This document shows positions 50,902 to 59,248 of a DNA stretch of 64,000 nucleotides, piece after piece. A program made the position numbers and the translations under genes. The first letter of the stretch is position 1. Every line of letters starts with the position of its first letter. The DNA is taken from positions 806,001-870,000 of the forward strand of contig NZ_CP132294.1 in the NCBI RefSeq assembly GCF_030734285.1, in the 5' to 3' direction. Source of the stretch: Natronococcus sp. AD-5 (lineage in GTDB: Archaea > Halobacteriota > Halobacteria > Halobacteriales > Natrialbaceae). The notes below the pieces were generated by a model. That model ran no database searches. It saw nothing but the letters and a program-made list of their open reading frames with translations, and was not told the origin of the DNA.

Positions 50902-52128
50902 ATGTCGGTTCGGCAGACGATCGGTCGGCTCGCGCGGTTCGACGTCCTCCTGGTCACCGCGGGAATCTGGTTTCTCGGGAAGTTCCTCCGGTACGCCTTT
51001 CCGCCGCTGTTCGACTCGTTCCAGGCGAGCTACGGCGTCTCGAACGCCGCCCTGGGGACCGCGTTCACCGGGTTCATGCTCGTCTACGCGGCGATGCAGT
51101 TTCCCTCGGGCATCCTGGCGGATCGACTCGGCTCGGTGACCGTCGTGACGATCGGCGTGATCACCGCGGCGGGCGCCGCGCTCGCGCTGATCGTCGATTC
51201 CCCGTTTCTCGTGCTCGTCGCGGCGATGCTCGCGATGGGAGCGGGGACCGGCGCGCACAAGACGGTCGCGGTGCAGCTGCTCGCTCGAGCGTATCCCGCA
51301 CGAACGGGGCGTGCGCTCGGCGTACACGACACCTTCGGCGCGTTCGGCGGCGTGATCGCCCCGACGGCGACGATCGCCGTCGGCGGGATCCCGTTTCTCC
51401 TCGGCGACAGCTGGCGCGCGATCTTTCTCACCGCCGGACTCCTCGGCCTCGGACTCGCGATCGCGTTTCGGCTCCGAGTTCCGGCGCAGCTCCCGTCCGA
51501 CGCCACCCGCGGCGGTGCCGCGAGCCGTGGCGGCGGCAGCGTTCGCCGGTACGCCGCGCTCTTTCGCGATCGGCGGTTCGCGGCGTTCGCGCTCCTGACC
51601 GTCCTCTTTTCGTTCACCTACAACGGGGTGGTCGCGTTCGCCCCGCTGTACCTGACACAAGAGGCAGGGCTGACGCGGACGACCGCGGGGATCCTCTACA
51701 GCGGGCTCTTCCTCGCGAGCCTCGTCCAGCTGGTGACCGGCGACCTCAGCGATCGGATCGGCAGACTCCCGATCATCGTCGCGACGCTCTCGCTCGCGTC
51801 GGTTTCGTCGTTCGCGTTCGTTTCGCTCACCGGCACCGGAAGCCCGATCCTGCTCGGCGGGGCGCTCGTCGCGATCGGGCTGGGATCGCACGGCTTCCGA
51901 CCCGTGCGCGGCGCGTACCTGATGACCGCGATCCCCGACGACGTCGCCGGCGGCGGTCTGGGAATCGTCCGAACGCTGTTGATGGCCGCCGGCGCGGTCG
52001 CTCCGGCGGTCGTCGGCGTCCTCTCGGAGACCGCCGGCTTCCGCCTCGCGTTCTGGCTCCTCGCCGGATCGGTCACGGGCGCCGCGCTGCTCGGAGCGGC
52101 GCTCTGGGCCGTCGAGGACCGCACGTAA
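50902..52128 (+). CDS. Major facilitator superfamily transporter
   Basis: 408 residues, about 12 helices. MFS motif A appears as FPSGILADRLGSVTVV after helix 2 and repeats in the second half as VTGDLSDRIGRLPIIV. Others: ARTGRALGVHDTFGAFGGVI and GFRPVRGAYLMTAIPDDVAG. Resembles nitrate/cyanate- or drug-type MFS carriers of Halobacteria, with no substrate marker. The N-terminus (MSVRQTIGRLARFDVLLVT) is short and basic. Monocistronic. Confidence 0.9.
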   Translation: MSVRQTIGRLARFDVLLVTAGIWFLGKFLRYAFPPLFDSFQASYGVSNAALGTAFTGFMLVYAAMQFPSGILADRLGSVTVVTIGVITAAGAALALIVDSPFLVLVAAMLAMGAGTGAHKTVAVQLLARAYPARTGRALGVHDTFGAFGGVIAPTATIAVGGIPFLLGDSWRAIFLTAGLLGLGLAIAFRLRVPAQLPSDATRGGAASRGGGSVRRYAALFRDRRFAAFALLTVLFSFTYNGVVAFAPLYLTQEAGLTRTTAGILYSGLFLASLVQLVTGDLSDRIGRLPIIVATLSLASVSSFAFVSLTGTGSPILLGGALVAIGLGSHGFRPVRGAYLMTAIPDDVAGGGLGIVRTLLMAAGAVAPAVVGVLSETAGFRLAFWLLAGSVTGAALLGAALWAVEDRT

Positions 52129-52206
52129 CCGGCAGTATCGAACGCTTCGCGACCGACCGCTCCCGCCGGCGTCGCTTTTTTGCTACCGTTCGTAGAACCA
52201 CCGCGT

Positions 52207-52572
52207 ATGTACTCGCTGATCGACCTCGAGAGCGTCGAGCCGCACGAACTCGAGCAGGAAGAGCCCACGCTGCTGCCGGTCGGGCTGGAACTCCGACCCG
52301 AACAGATGCGACCGAGCGTCTGGCACTACGAGAAAGGCGAGGAGAACACCTACCACCGCCAGGGCGAACAGGAGGAGCTGTACGTCGTCCTCGAGGGTTC
52401 CGTCGACGTCACGATCGAACGCGAGGACGAACGCGACGTGGTCACGCTCTCGACGCACGATTTCCTCGTCGTCCCGCCGGAGTCCTGGCGCCAACTCAGG
52501 GCGGTCGAGGAGAGCAAGGTGCTCGTCGTCGGTGCGCCGAACGTGAAAGACGACAGCATCGTCGAGGAGTGA
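52207..52572 (+). CDS. Cupin-domain protein
   Basis: 121 residues from ATG 52207. One cupin domain: MRPSVWHYEKGEENTYHRQGEQEELYVVLEGSVDVTI (in part: YHRQGEQEELYVVLEG is cupin motif 1 with His and Glu) and motif 2 in DFLVVPPESWRQLRAVEE, which lacks the usual His. Metal binding may be partial. A stand-alone small cupin like this could be a sugar isomerase, oxygenase or binding protein; not decidable. Convergent with the actin-like gene. Confidence 0.85.
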   Translation: MYSLIDLESVEPHELEQEEPTLLPVGLELRPEQMRPSVWHYEKGEENTYHRQGEQEELYVVLEGSVDVTIEREDERDVVTLSTHDFLVVPPESWRQLRAVEESKVLVVGAPNVKDDSIVEE

Positions 52573-52588
52573 GATCCCGAGGAACCGC

Positions 52589-55567
52589 TCACCTGCCGAG
52601 CAGGACCGCGGCCGTGAGCAACAGGACGCCGACGGCGGCCGCCGCGGCACCGGCGGTGACCGCTCCCGCGAGCGCGACGGTACCGCCGGCGACGAGTCCC
52701 GCACCGCCACCGCCCGCCGCGATGGTGGGAACGACGCCGGCTGCGGCGGTCGACTCGGTTCGAACTGACTCGAGTTCCGCCCGGAGCGCGTCGATCTCGT
52801 CCCGCGGGTCAGACGTCTGCTCCGCGGCCGATCCGTCCGACGCTGCGTCGAGATCGGCCGACAGTTCGTCGACCGCCGCGGCGAGCGCGTCGACGCGCTG
52901 TTCCTGTTCGTCGAGCCGGTTCGCGTGTTCGCTCGCCCGCTCGTCGAGGGTCGACTCGACCGTCTCGACGCGCTCCGCGCCGTCTCGTTCGACGTCTTCG
53001 AGCCGCGATTCGAGCGTCTCGAGGTCGGCTGCGAGGTCGTCGGTGGTCGCATCCAGTTCGTCGGTCGACTCGTGAACTGTCGATACCGTTTCGCGAAGTT
53101 CGGTCACCGTGTCGACGTCCGCGGCGTCGGCCGTCGCCCGCTCGAGGTCCTCGCGGAGGGCCTCGAAAGACTCGCGGGCGTTCTCGAGTTGCTCGCGGAG
53201 GTCGTCGACGGATTCACGGTTGCCGTCGATGGATTCGCGATTGTCGTCCACGTCCGCACGCGTCTCCGCGAGTGCGCGTTCCAGTTCCGTACTCGTCTCG
53301 TCGAGTCGCGCTTCCAGCGACCGGACGTCGGATTCGAGCGCCGCGGCGCCGTCGTCGACCGTCTCGAGGTCGGCCGCGAGCGAGTCGAGGGCGCTCGAAT
53401 CCGAAACCTCGTCCTCGAGGTCCGCGACCGCGTCCGAAACGTTCCCGATAGCGTCCTCGAGGTCCGCGAGGTCGTCCGCCAGAGATTCGAGCTCCGCGAC
53501 CTCCTGCGTCAGCGATTCGAGGTCGTCGTCGATCGCGTCGACGCGCTCGTCGGCGGCGGCCGTCGATCGGAGCTCGTCCGTCGCCTGCTGGGCGGTTTCG
53601 AGTTGGGCCTCGAGCGTCGCCGACCGGTCCGTGATCGACGCGTCGAGGTCCGCGAGTTCGTCCTCGAGGAGGTCGAACCGTTCGTCCGCGCTCTCGAGTC
53701 GTTCGTCGACGCGCTCGAGGTCGGTGGCGGCGTCCTCGACGCGATCGTCGATATCGTGAACGTCGTCGACGGCGGCTTCGATCCGATCCTCGACGCCCTC
53801 GAGGTCGTCTTCGAGCGTGGTCTCGACGGCGTCGACCCGCGCGTTCGTCCGTTCCGAGAGCTCCTCGAGCCGGCCGGAGACGCCGCTGATCCGGGTCGCC
53901 TGTTCCTCGAGACGATCGACGATCCCGTCCGTTCGGGCGTCCAGACCGGCGAGTCTGTCGTCGACCCCCTCGAGGTCGGCCGCCAGTTCGTCGACGCGGT
54001 CGTCGATCGGTTCGAGATCCGCCGCCGTCGCCGCTCGCTCGGAGAGCTCGGTCAGATCCGTTCGCAGGGTCTCGAGGTCGGACTCGAGCCCCGCGATCTC
54101 GTCCGCGAGCGCGTCCCGCTCGCTCGTCGCGGTGTCCGCGAGTTCCGCGAGCGCAACGTCGAGGGCTGCGGCGTTATCCTCGATCGCCGCGAGGTCGTTC
54201 GAAAGGTCGTCGAGCGACGCCTCGAGCGCGTCGACCGCCGCCTCGCTCGCGTGCGTGTCGCTCTCGGCTTCGAGCGCGATCAGACCGTCCGCGACGGTCT
54301 CGAGTTCCTCGTCGAGTTCCCGCACGTCCGCCGCGGGCGCGGATCGTTCTTCGACGGAGTCGACTTCGTCGGCGAGGTCCTCGAGGTCCGCGGTTATCGA
54401 CTGGATCTCCTCGTCGCGGTTCGCGAGCCGGTCGAACAGCTGGTCGATGGCAGCGTCCGCCAGGTCGTTCTCGCGCTCGTGGTCGAGCGATTCGTCGAAC
54501 GAGAGCGTGGTCCCGTTGCTGGCGCCGTCGGCTTCGCGGGAGCGATCCGCAGCGCTCGGCTCGTCGCCTCCGACCGCCGACGCGTCGACGGTGATCCCGT
54601 CGTCGTCCGTGACGCCGTCTCGCGCCGCCGCGAGCGCTCCTCTGGCCGCACTCGCGGCCGGGTCGTCGGCCAGTCGGACGCCGCGGATAGCAAACGGGAG
54701 GTTCGAGGCGTCGAACCGGCCGCCGAAGAGGTACTCGACGCCCTCGACCGCGTGCTCGCCGCCGATCGCGAGCGGGACCGCGAGTCCCTGCTGGAGTTCG
54801 CTTTCGTCGGCTTCCGCCCGGATCGCGTCGGCGAGTTCGCCGACGAGCGCGTCGTACGCCCGGGCCAACGCGCTCTCGATCGCTCCCGTCGCCGCGTTCG
54901 GATCGAGTTCGAACCCCTCGAGCGCCGCGGCGACCCGCGCCGGCGCCTCTCCGGTGTCGGCCGCCGCCCGTTCGACGAGCCACTCGCCGCCTTTCGCGAC
55001 CGAGAACGCCATCGCCGGGACGCCGTAGTACGCGAGCGCGACGCTCGTCGTCTGGCGGTCGATACAGACGCCGAGGCCGGTGTAGTTGTCCGCCGCGAGT
55101 TGGTCGTAGACGACGGCGAACCCCCTGGCGATCGGAGACGGATCGACGTCACGCGCCGCGCGGATCGACTCGCCGACGGACCGGTGCGTTCCGGCCGTCG
55201 CGGTCGCGTCGACTACCGTGCCGGGCGTCGTGTAACAGCCCTGCCCGTCCGCTTGCCCCGGGAGCACCGCATCGACGATCGCCTCCAGTGCCGGGCGTGC
55301 GTAGGTCTCGTCCACGAGTGCCCCGTCCGTGAACAGGTCGCGGGGATCGTCCCCCGCGGCGTCCGCGGCCGCGCTCGCGTCGGATCCCACGACGTACGTC
55401 GCGTCGTCGACATCGACCGTCAGCGTATTCGCCAGCGAGAGTCCCGCCGACTCGAGCGTCGGCTCGGCGACCGGAAACGCGACCGGCGGTTCCGACCCCG
55501 TCGGTTCGTCGCCGTCGTCCGCAACCCCCGTAATCGCCCCGGATCCGATATCGAGACCGTATGCCAT
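52589..55567 (-). CDS. Actin-like ATPase-type domain fused to long coiled coil and C-terminal membrane anchor
   Basis: 992 residues. Residues 1 to about 315 look like a divergent actin/FtsA/PilM fold: phosphate-1 motif YGLDIGSGAITGV (residues 3-15), phosphate-2-like LGVCIDRQTTSVALAYYGVP (165-184) followed by FSVAKGGEWLVE, and an adenosine-motif-like LAVPLAIGGEHAVEGVEYLF (262-281). The phosphate-2 loop lacks the usual glycines, so ATPase activity is uncertain. A Ser/Asp linker follows. Residues about 360-930 are almost continuous heptads rich in Leu, Asp, Glu (for example RLEELSERTNARVDAVE), a rod potentially tens of nanometres long. The last 50 residues are Gly/Ala-rich and hydrophobic (AGGTVALAGAVTAGAAAAAV), a membrane anchor. 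I know no characterised protein with this layout. Confidence 0.8.
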   Translation of the reverse strand: MAYGLDIGSGAITGVADDGDEPTGSEPPVAFPVAEPTLESAGLSLANTLTVDVDDATYVVGSDASAAADAAGDDPRDLFTDGALVDETYARPALEAIVDAVLPGQADGQGCYTTPGTVVDATATAGTHRSVGESIRAARDVDPSPIARGFAVVYDQLAADNYTGLGVCIDRQTTSVALAYYGVPAMAFSVAKGGEWLVERAAADTGEAPARVAAALEGFELDPNAATGAIESALARAYDALVGELADAIRAEADESELQQGLAVPLAIGGEHAVEGVEYLFGGRFDASNLPFAIRGVRLADDPAASAARGALAAARDGVTDDDGITVDASAVGGDEPSAADRSREADGASNGTTLSFDESLDHERENDLADAAIDQLFDRLANRDEEIQSITADLEDLADEVDSVEERSAPAADVRELDEELETVADGLIALEAESDTHASEAAVDALEASLDDLSNDLAAIEDNAAALDVALAELADTATSERDALADEIAGLESDLETLRTDLTELSERAATAADLEPIDDRVDELAADLEGVDDRLAGLDARTDGIVDRLEEQATRISGVSGRLEELSERTNARVDAVETTLEDDLEGVEDRIEAAVDDVHDIDDRVEDAATDLERVDERLESADERFDLLEDELADLDASITDRSATLEAQLETAQQATDELRSTAAADERVDAIDDDLESLTQEVAELESLADDLADLEDAIGNVSDAVADLEDEVSDSSALDSLAADLETVDDGAAALESDVRSLEARLDETSTELERALAETRADVDDNRESIDGNRESVDDLREQLENARESFEALREDLERATADAADVDTVTELRETVSTVHESTDELDATTDDLAADLETLESRLEDVERDGAERVETVESTLDERASEHANRLDEQEQRVDALAAAVDELSADLDAASDGSAAEQTSDPRDEIDALRAELESVRTESTAAAGVVPTIAAGGGGAGLVAGGTVALAGAVTAGAAAAAVGVLLLTAAVLLGR

Positions 55568-55766
55568 AGCCCCGGGGACTCGAAGCACCCTCTTGGAGGT
55601 TTGGTCTCGAGTACCAGATGTGAAAATTAGGCCGTCGTCGCCGATGGACGCGGAGGTGTCGACTCGAGAGGAGGCGACGTCGACGCGAGTGAATACCCGG
55701 ATACTACGCCGGTACGGCCGCGAGACGCGTCCAACCTATTTACTGCTTCCCGTTGTCGAACGCGGT

Positions 55767-56114
55767 ATGGCAGCAGGTGATCCGTTCGTCCGGACGCTTC
55801 TGCTCGTCGTCGCGATCGTGCTGCTCGTCCCGTTTCTCACGATGGTCATGTTGATGCCGATGGTAGGATTCTGGGGTGGCGGCCACATGTGGAACGGTTG
55901 GGACGGCGGCGGGACGATCTGGTCGTGGATACTGCCGTGGGTCGCGTTCCTGGTGTTACTTCTCGGCGGCGGGTTCCTTCCGGCCCGTGCGCTCGGCGGC
56001 GGTGAGCCTCGGCAAACGGACCCCGCACTCGAGGAGTTGCGGCTGGCGTACGCCCGGGGTGAACTCTCCGACGAAGAGTTCGAGGAGCGACGCGAACGGC
56101 TTCGACGCGGGTGA
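55767..56114 (+). CDS. SHOCT-domain membrane protein
   Basis: 115 residues from ATG 55767. Two membrane helices: TLLLVVAIVLLVPFLTMVML and WSWILPWVAFLVLLLGGGFL, separated by a Gly/Trp-rich loop (GGGHMWNGWDGGGTIWSW). The C-terminal 30 residues are a SHOCT motif: DPALEELRLAYARGELSDEE, FEERRERL. SHOCT is a short oligomerisation module. Function unknown; Gly/Trp loop proteins of this type are frequent in haloarchaea. Confidence 0.87.
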   Translation: MAAGDPFVRTLLLVVAIVLLVPFLTMVMLMPMVGFWGGGHMWNGWDGGGTIWSWILPWVAFLVLLLGGGFLPARALGGGEPRQTDPALEELRLAYARGELSDEEFEERRERLRRG

Positions 56115-56238
56115 TAATCGATCACCCGGCCAGTCGGGCGTCCGTCGTACACCCGCGAAATGCCGTGGGTAGCAGTTACCGCGCCGCTCGGGACGCGACG
56201 CGATCAGACGATGCGATCAGCGTCGACGGAATCGGCGG

Positions 56239-57060
56239 TTAGCGGTTCGAGAGCGACCCGTCGACGGTCACGTCGTCGTCGACGGAGAGCGTCGCTCCCC
56301 ACGCGGACTCCGGAACGCGAGTGTTGACCATCAGTCGGAAGTAGTGATCGAACCACGCTTCGCCCGCCCACTCCGGGAGCGTCGCTTCGCGCCGGTCGAC
56401 GAACCGCTCCCGGAAGCCGTCGGTTTCCGCGCCGGTGTCCGGATCGCGCGTCGGAACCACGCACCGCTGGCACGGGTTTACGCCCTCGAGAGCGGCCTCG
56501 CCGATGGTGAACGGGACGACCAGTCCTGGTTCCTCGTAGAGGCGGTCCTCCCAGAACGCCGGAACGTCGCCCACGACGAGGTTAGGACGGAGCCGGCGGC
56601 ACATCTCCGCGGAATCGATCCCGTCGTACCACGATGCGACCGCCTCGAGCGTCCCGTCGCCGATGACGGTCGGCCCCGAGGCGTCCGCGTCGTCCGGAAA
56701 GCCGCCCTCGTCGTCGCGGACGACCTCGACGGAGTACCCGAGAACGTCGGAGAGCCACGCGGCGAACTCGTCCCGATCGCGTTCGAGGTGGAACGTGCCG
56801 GTCTCGTCGCCGTCCCGCTCCCGGATTGTCACCGTTTCTCGTTCGAGGTCGTACTCGGCTGCCAGCCGGTGGATCCGTGGTTCTCGTTTGCCGTTGACGT
56901 ACGGGGCGTCGGCGGAGGTCTCGGTTCGGTCGGTCGACTCGACGATCGCGTACCGACGGTCCCACGCGAGTCCGCCGTTGGCGACGATCTCCGCCGACGT
57001 CACCACTGCCGCGTCGAGCGACTTGATCGGATGGACGCGGATCCGCTCGAGGGAACTCAT
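56239..57060 (-). CDS. MOSC-domain protein (molybdenum cofactor sulfurase C-terminal type)
   Basis: 273 residues from ATG 57058-57060; homology starts at SSLERIRVHPIKSLDAAVVT, typical of the MOSC N-terminal beta-barrel. The MOSC domain follows with RRLRPNLVVGDVPAFWEDRL and the conserved cysteine in VNPCQRCVVPTRDPDTG. MOSC proteins bind molybdenum cofactor or activate amidoximes (mARC/YcbX). Missing: any ferredoxin domain of YcbX. An in-frame start 24 bases upstream is less likely. Confidence 0.9.
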   Translation of the reverse strand: MSSLERIRVHPIKSLDAAVVTSAEIVANGGLAWDRRYAIVESTDRTETSADAPYVNGKREPRIHRLAAEYDLERETVTIRERDGDETGTFHLERDRDEFAAWLSDVLGYSVEVVRDDEGGFPDDADASGPTVIGDGTLEAVASWYDGIDSAEMCRRLRPNLVVGDVPAFWEDRLYEEPGLVVPFTIGEAALEGVNPCQRCVVPTRDPDTGAETDGFRERFVDRREATLPEWAGEAWFDHYFRLMVNTRVPESAWGATLSVDDDVTVDGSLSNR

Positions 57061-57414
57061 CGACTCGAGTATCGCCGACGCCATCGTTTAGCGCTGTTCA
57101 TCGTCGGTCCGGCGCGGTCGCCGCGGCGGTCGACGGTCAGCTGTCGCGCTTCCGTCCTCGCGTCGATTCGCCCGCTGCCGCTCGTCTCTCAACGAGCGTT
57201 TACGGCGTTACGGATCACGATTAGAATTTCTTCTGACGCGAGTGTATCCGCAGATACATAGAAAATATGGTGGAAATACTCGCTACAAGATTCGCCAGAT
57301 CCGCACGCGTAATCCGTAGGTAATGCTTACACCGTTCAGCGGGAGGGTGGGACATGACATATGTAAGCTAAAATTCACTACGTTTATACATCACGGAGTT
57401 GGTGACTTAGGCAT
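57061..57414 (+). other. Intergenic region, about 350 bp
   Basis: Contains the divergent promoters of the MOSC gene and pckA and no gene. The right third is A/T-rich (for example CATAGAAAATATGG near 57258) and may hold regulatory sites for gluconeogenesis control; no repeated motif stands out. Confidence 0.45.
57383..57389 (+). promoter_or_regulatory. TATA box of pckA
   Basis: TTTATAC lies 26-32 bases before the ATG at 57415, giving a leaderless transcript. Confidence 0.65.
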
Positions 57415-58926
57415 ATGTCCGAAACCGGGACGGAGTCACGTCCGCTGGGCCGGCAACTTCCCGATCCAGCTACCGCGTCGAACGTCCGGTACAACCCGCC
57501 GCTCGGGGAGCTTCGCGAACTCGCCGAACCCGACGAGACGACGACCGAGTTCGGCTCGCCGTCGTTCGTCAGCGATAGTCGCTCGCGGAGCGCCGACCGG
57601 ACGAAAAACGCCGTCGACCACGCGTTCGCGGAGCGGGATCACGAACTGGTCGACGAGGCGATCGACGACGCCGGAACCCGCGAGATGCTCTGCGTGGACC
57701 GGCTGCTGGGCCGTCACCCGGACGCGACGTTCTGCTGTCGGCTCTACGTCCCCGCCGAGCACGCCCGGATCGCCCTCGCCTGGGCGAACCTGTTCGAGCC
57801 GAGCGACGGCCGCGAACCGGATTTCCGGACGGTACAGCTCCCGGACTACGACGAGACGGCGATTCGAATCCTTCCGGACGACGGACTCACTGCCGTCCTC
57901 GGCAGCGACTACACCGGCGAGGCGAAGAAGTCCTTCCTCCGGCTGTTCATGTATCGGATCAAACAGCAGGGCGGGCTCGGTCTCCACGCCGGGAGCAAAC
58001 GCGTCCGCGTTCGCGACGCCGACGGCGACCTGCGCGACGTCGGTCAGCTGTTCATGGGACTCTCCGCGACCGGCAAGTCGACGCTCACCGCACACGGCTG
58101 CTGGCTCGAGGACCCCGAAGGAGCCGTCATGCTCCAGGACGACGTCTGCGCGCTGCTCCCGGACGGTTCGGTGCCCGGCGGCGAAGGGAAGGGGCTGTTC
58201 ATCAAGACGATCGGCCTCGACGAGTCGGAACAGCCCGGTCTCTACCGGGCCGCGACGGACGCGTCCGCGATCCTCGAGAACGTCGCCGTCGACGACGACG
58301 GCACGGTGGACTTCGACGACCCGCGACACACGACGAACGCCCGCGCGATCGTCCAGCGCGACGAACTCCCGAGCGCGGCCGACGAGATCGACCTCGACCG
58401 GCTCGACCAGATCTTTTTCATCACGCGGAACCCGCTCGTGCCGCCCGTCGCGAAGCTCTCGACCGAGCAGGCCGCCGCCGCGTTCATGCTCGGCGAGTCG
58501 ATCGAAACCAGCGCCGGCGACCCCTCGCGGGCCGGCGAGTCGATCCGCGTCGTCGGAACGAACCCGTTCATCGTCGGCTCCGAGGGCGAGGAGGGGAACG
58601 CCTTCTACGGCCTCGTCGACCTGCTCGACGTCGACTGCTACCTGCTCAACACGGGCTCTCTCGGCGACGAGGCCAAGGACGTCGGCGTCGCCGAATCGGT
58701 AACGATCCTCACGGAGGTCGCCCGCGGCACGATCGAGTGGACCGACGACGACTGCACCGGACTGACGATCCCGGAATCGGTCCCCGGCCTCGAAATCGGC
58801 GACTACTACGTCCCGGAGTACGTCGACGACTACGACGCGGCCCTCGCCGATCTTCGACGCGAGCGTCGCGAGTACCTCGCGCAGTTCGACGACCTCCGCG
58901 AGGGGATTCTCGAAGCGGTCTACTGA
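57415..58926 (+). CDS. pckA: Phosphoenolpyruvate carboxykinase (ATP)
   Basis: 503 residues. Catalyses oxaloacetate plus ATP to PEP and CO2, the entry to gluconeogenesis. ATP-type landmarks: DYTGEAKKSFLRLFMYRIKQ, P-loop FMGLSATGKSTLTAHG, kinase-2 motif QDDVCALLP, EGKGLFIKTIGLDESEQPG, then RNPLVPPVAKLSTEQAAAAFM. Slightly shorter than E. coli PckA (540). Strong TATA box upstream and A/T-rich flank suggest regulated leaderless expression. Confidence 0.95.
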   Translation: MSETGTESRPLGRQLPDPATASNVRYNPPLGELRELAEPDETTTEFGSPSFVSDSRSRSADRTKNAVDHAFAERDHELVDEAIDDAGTREMLCVDRLLGRHPDATFCCRLYVPAEHARIALAWANLFEPSDGREPDFRTVQLPDYDETAIRILPDDGLTAVLGSDYTGEAKKSFLRLFMYRIKQQGGLGLHAGSKRVRVRDADGDLRDVGQLFMGLSATGKSTLTAHGCWLEDPEGAVMLQDDVCALLPDGSVPGGEGKGLFIKTIGLDESEQPGLYRAATDASAILENVAVDDDGTVDFDDPRHTTNARAIVQRDELPSAADEIDLDRLDQIFFITRNPLVPPVAKLSTEQAAAAFMLGESIETSAGDPSRAGESIRVVGTNPFIVGSEGEEGNAFYGLVDLLDVDCYLLNTGSLGDEAKDVGVAESVTILTEVARGTIEWTDDDCTGLTIPESVPGLEIGDYYVPEYVDDYDAALADLRRERREYLAQFDDLREGILEAVY

Positions 58927-59248
58927 GCGAGGGCTCCTGAAGGAGCGCAGACTCCGGACGTGACTTCGTTGTTAGTAGACGTTATCTGTACGAATACCGA
59001 CTGGTGCGGTTCGGACGGTTCGATCACCTCTCGAATCCGAAATTCTATGGTCACATTACCGTCAATAGGACCACCGTTCAACGGAGTAATGATGGGGCGG
59101 TATCCTGCTCAGATACCGATAGAATATGTTTCGTAATTGCTATTTTCTGCTAGAATAGTCGATCGGATTCCGGGTTACGTCGTGGAACGTGGTATTTATC
59201 ACTGAAATGGCAGTACCAGTTTAAGCGGCACGATGGTGCGTATCCAAA
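58927..59248 (+). other. Intergenic region, about 320 bp
   Basis: No gene. Just after pckA a GCTCC-TGAA-GGAGC hairpin (about 58933-58946) might assist termination. The middle is A/T-rich without repeats, and the right end carries the TATA box of the next gene. Confidence 0.45.
59219..59225 (+). promoter_or_regulatory. TATA-like box of sequon-array gene
   Basis: GTTTAAG lies 24-30 bases before ATG 59249. Confidence 0.55.

Noticed and set aside
50463-50957. Long upstream extension of the small zinc protein
   Set aside because: It would be Arg-rich with no haloarchaeal acidic bias, and a TATA-like box supports the short leaderless start.
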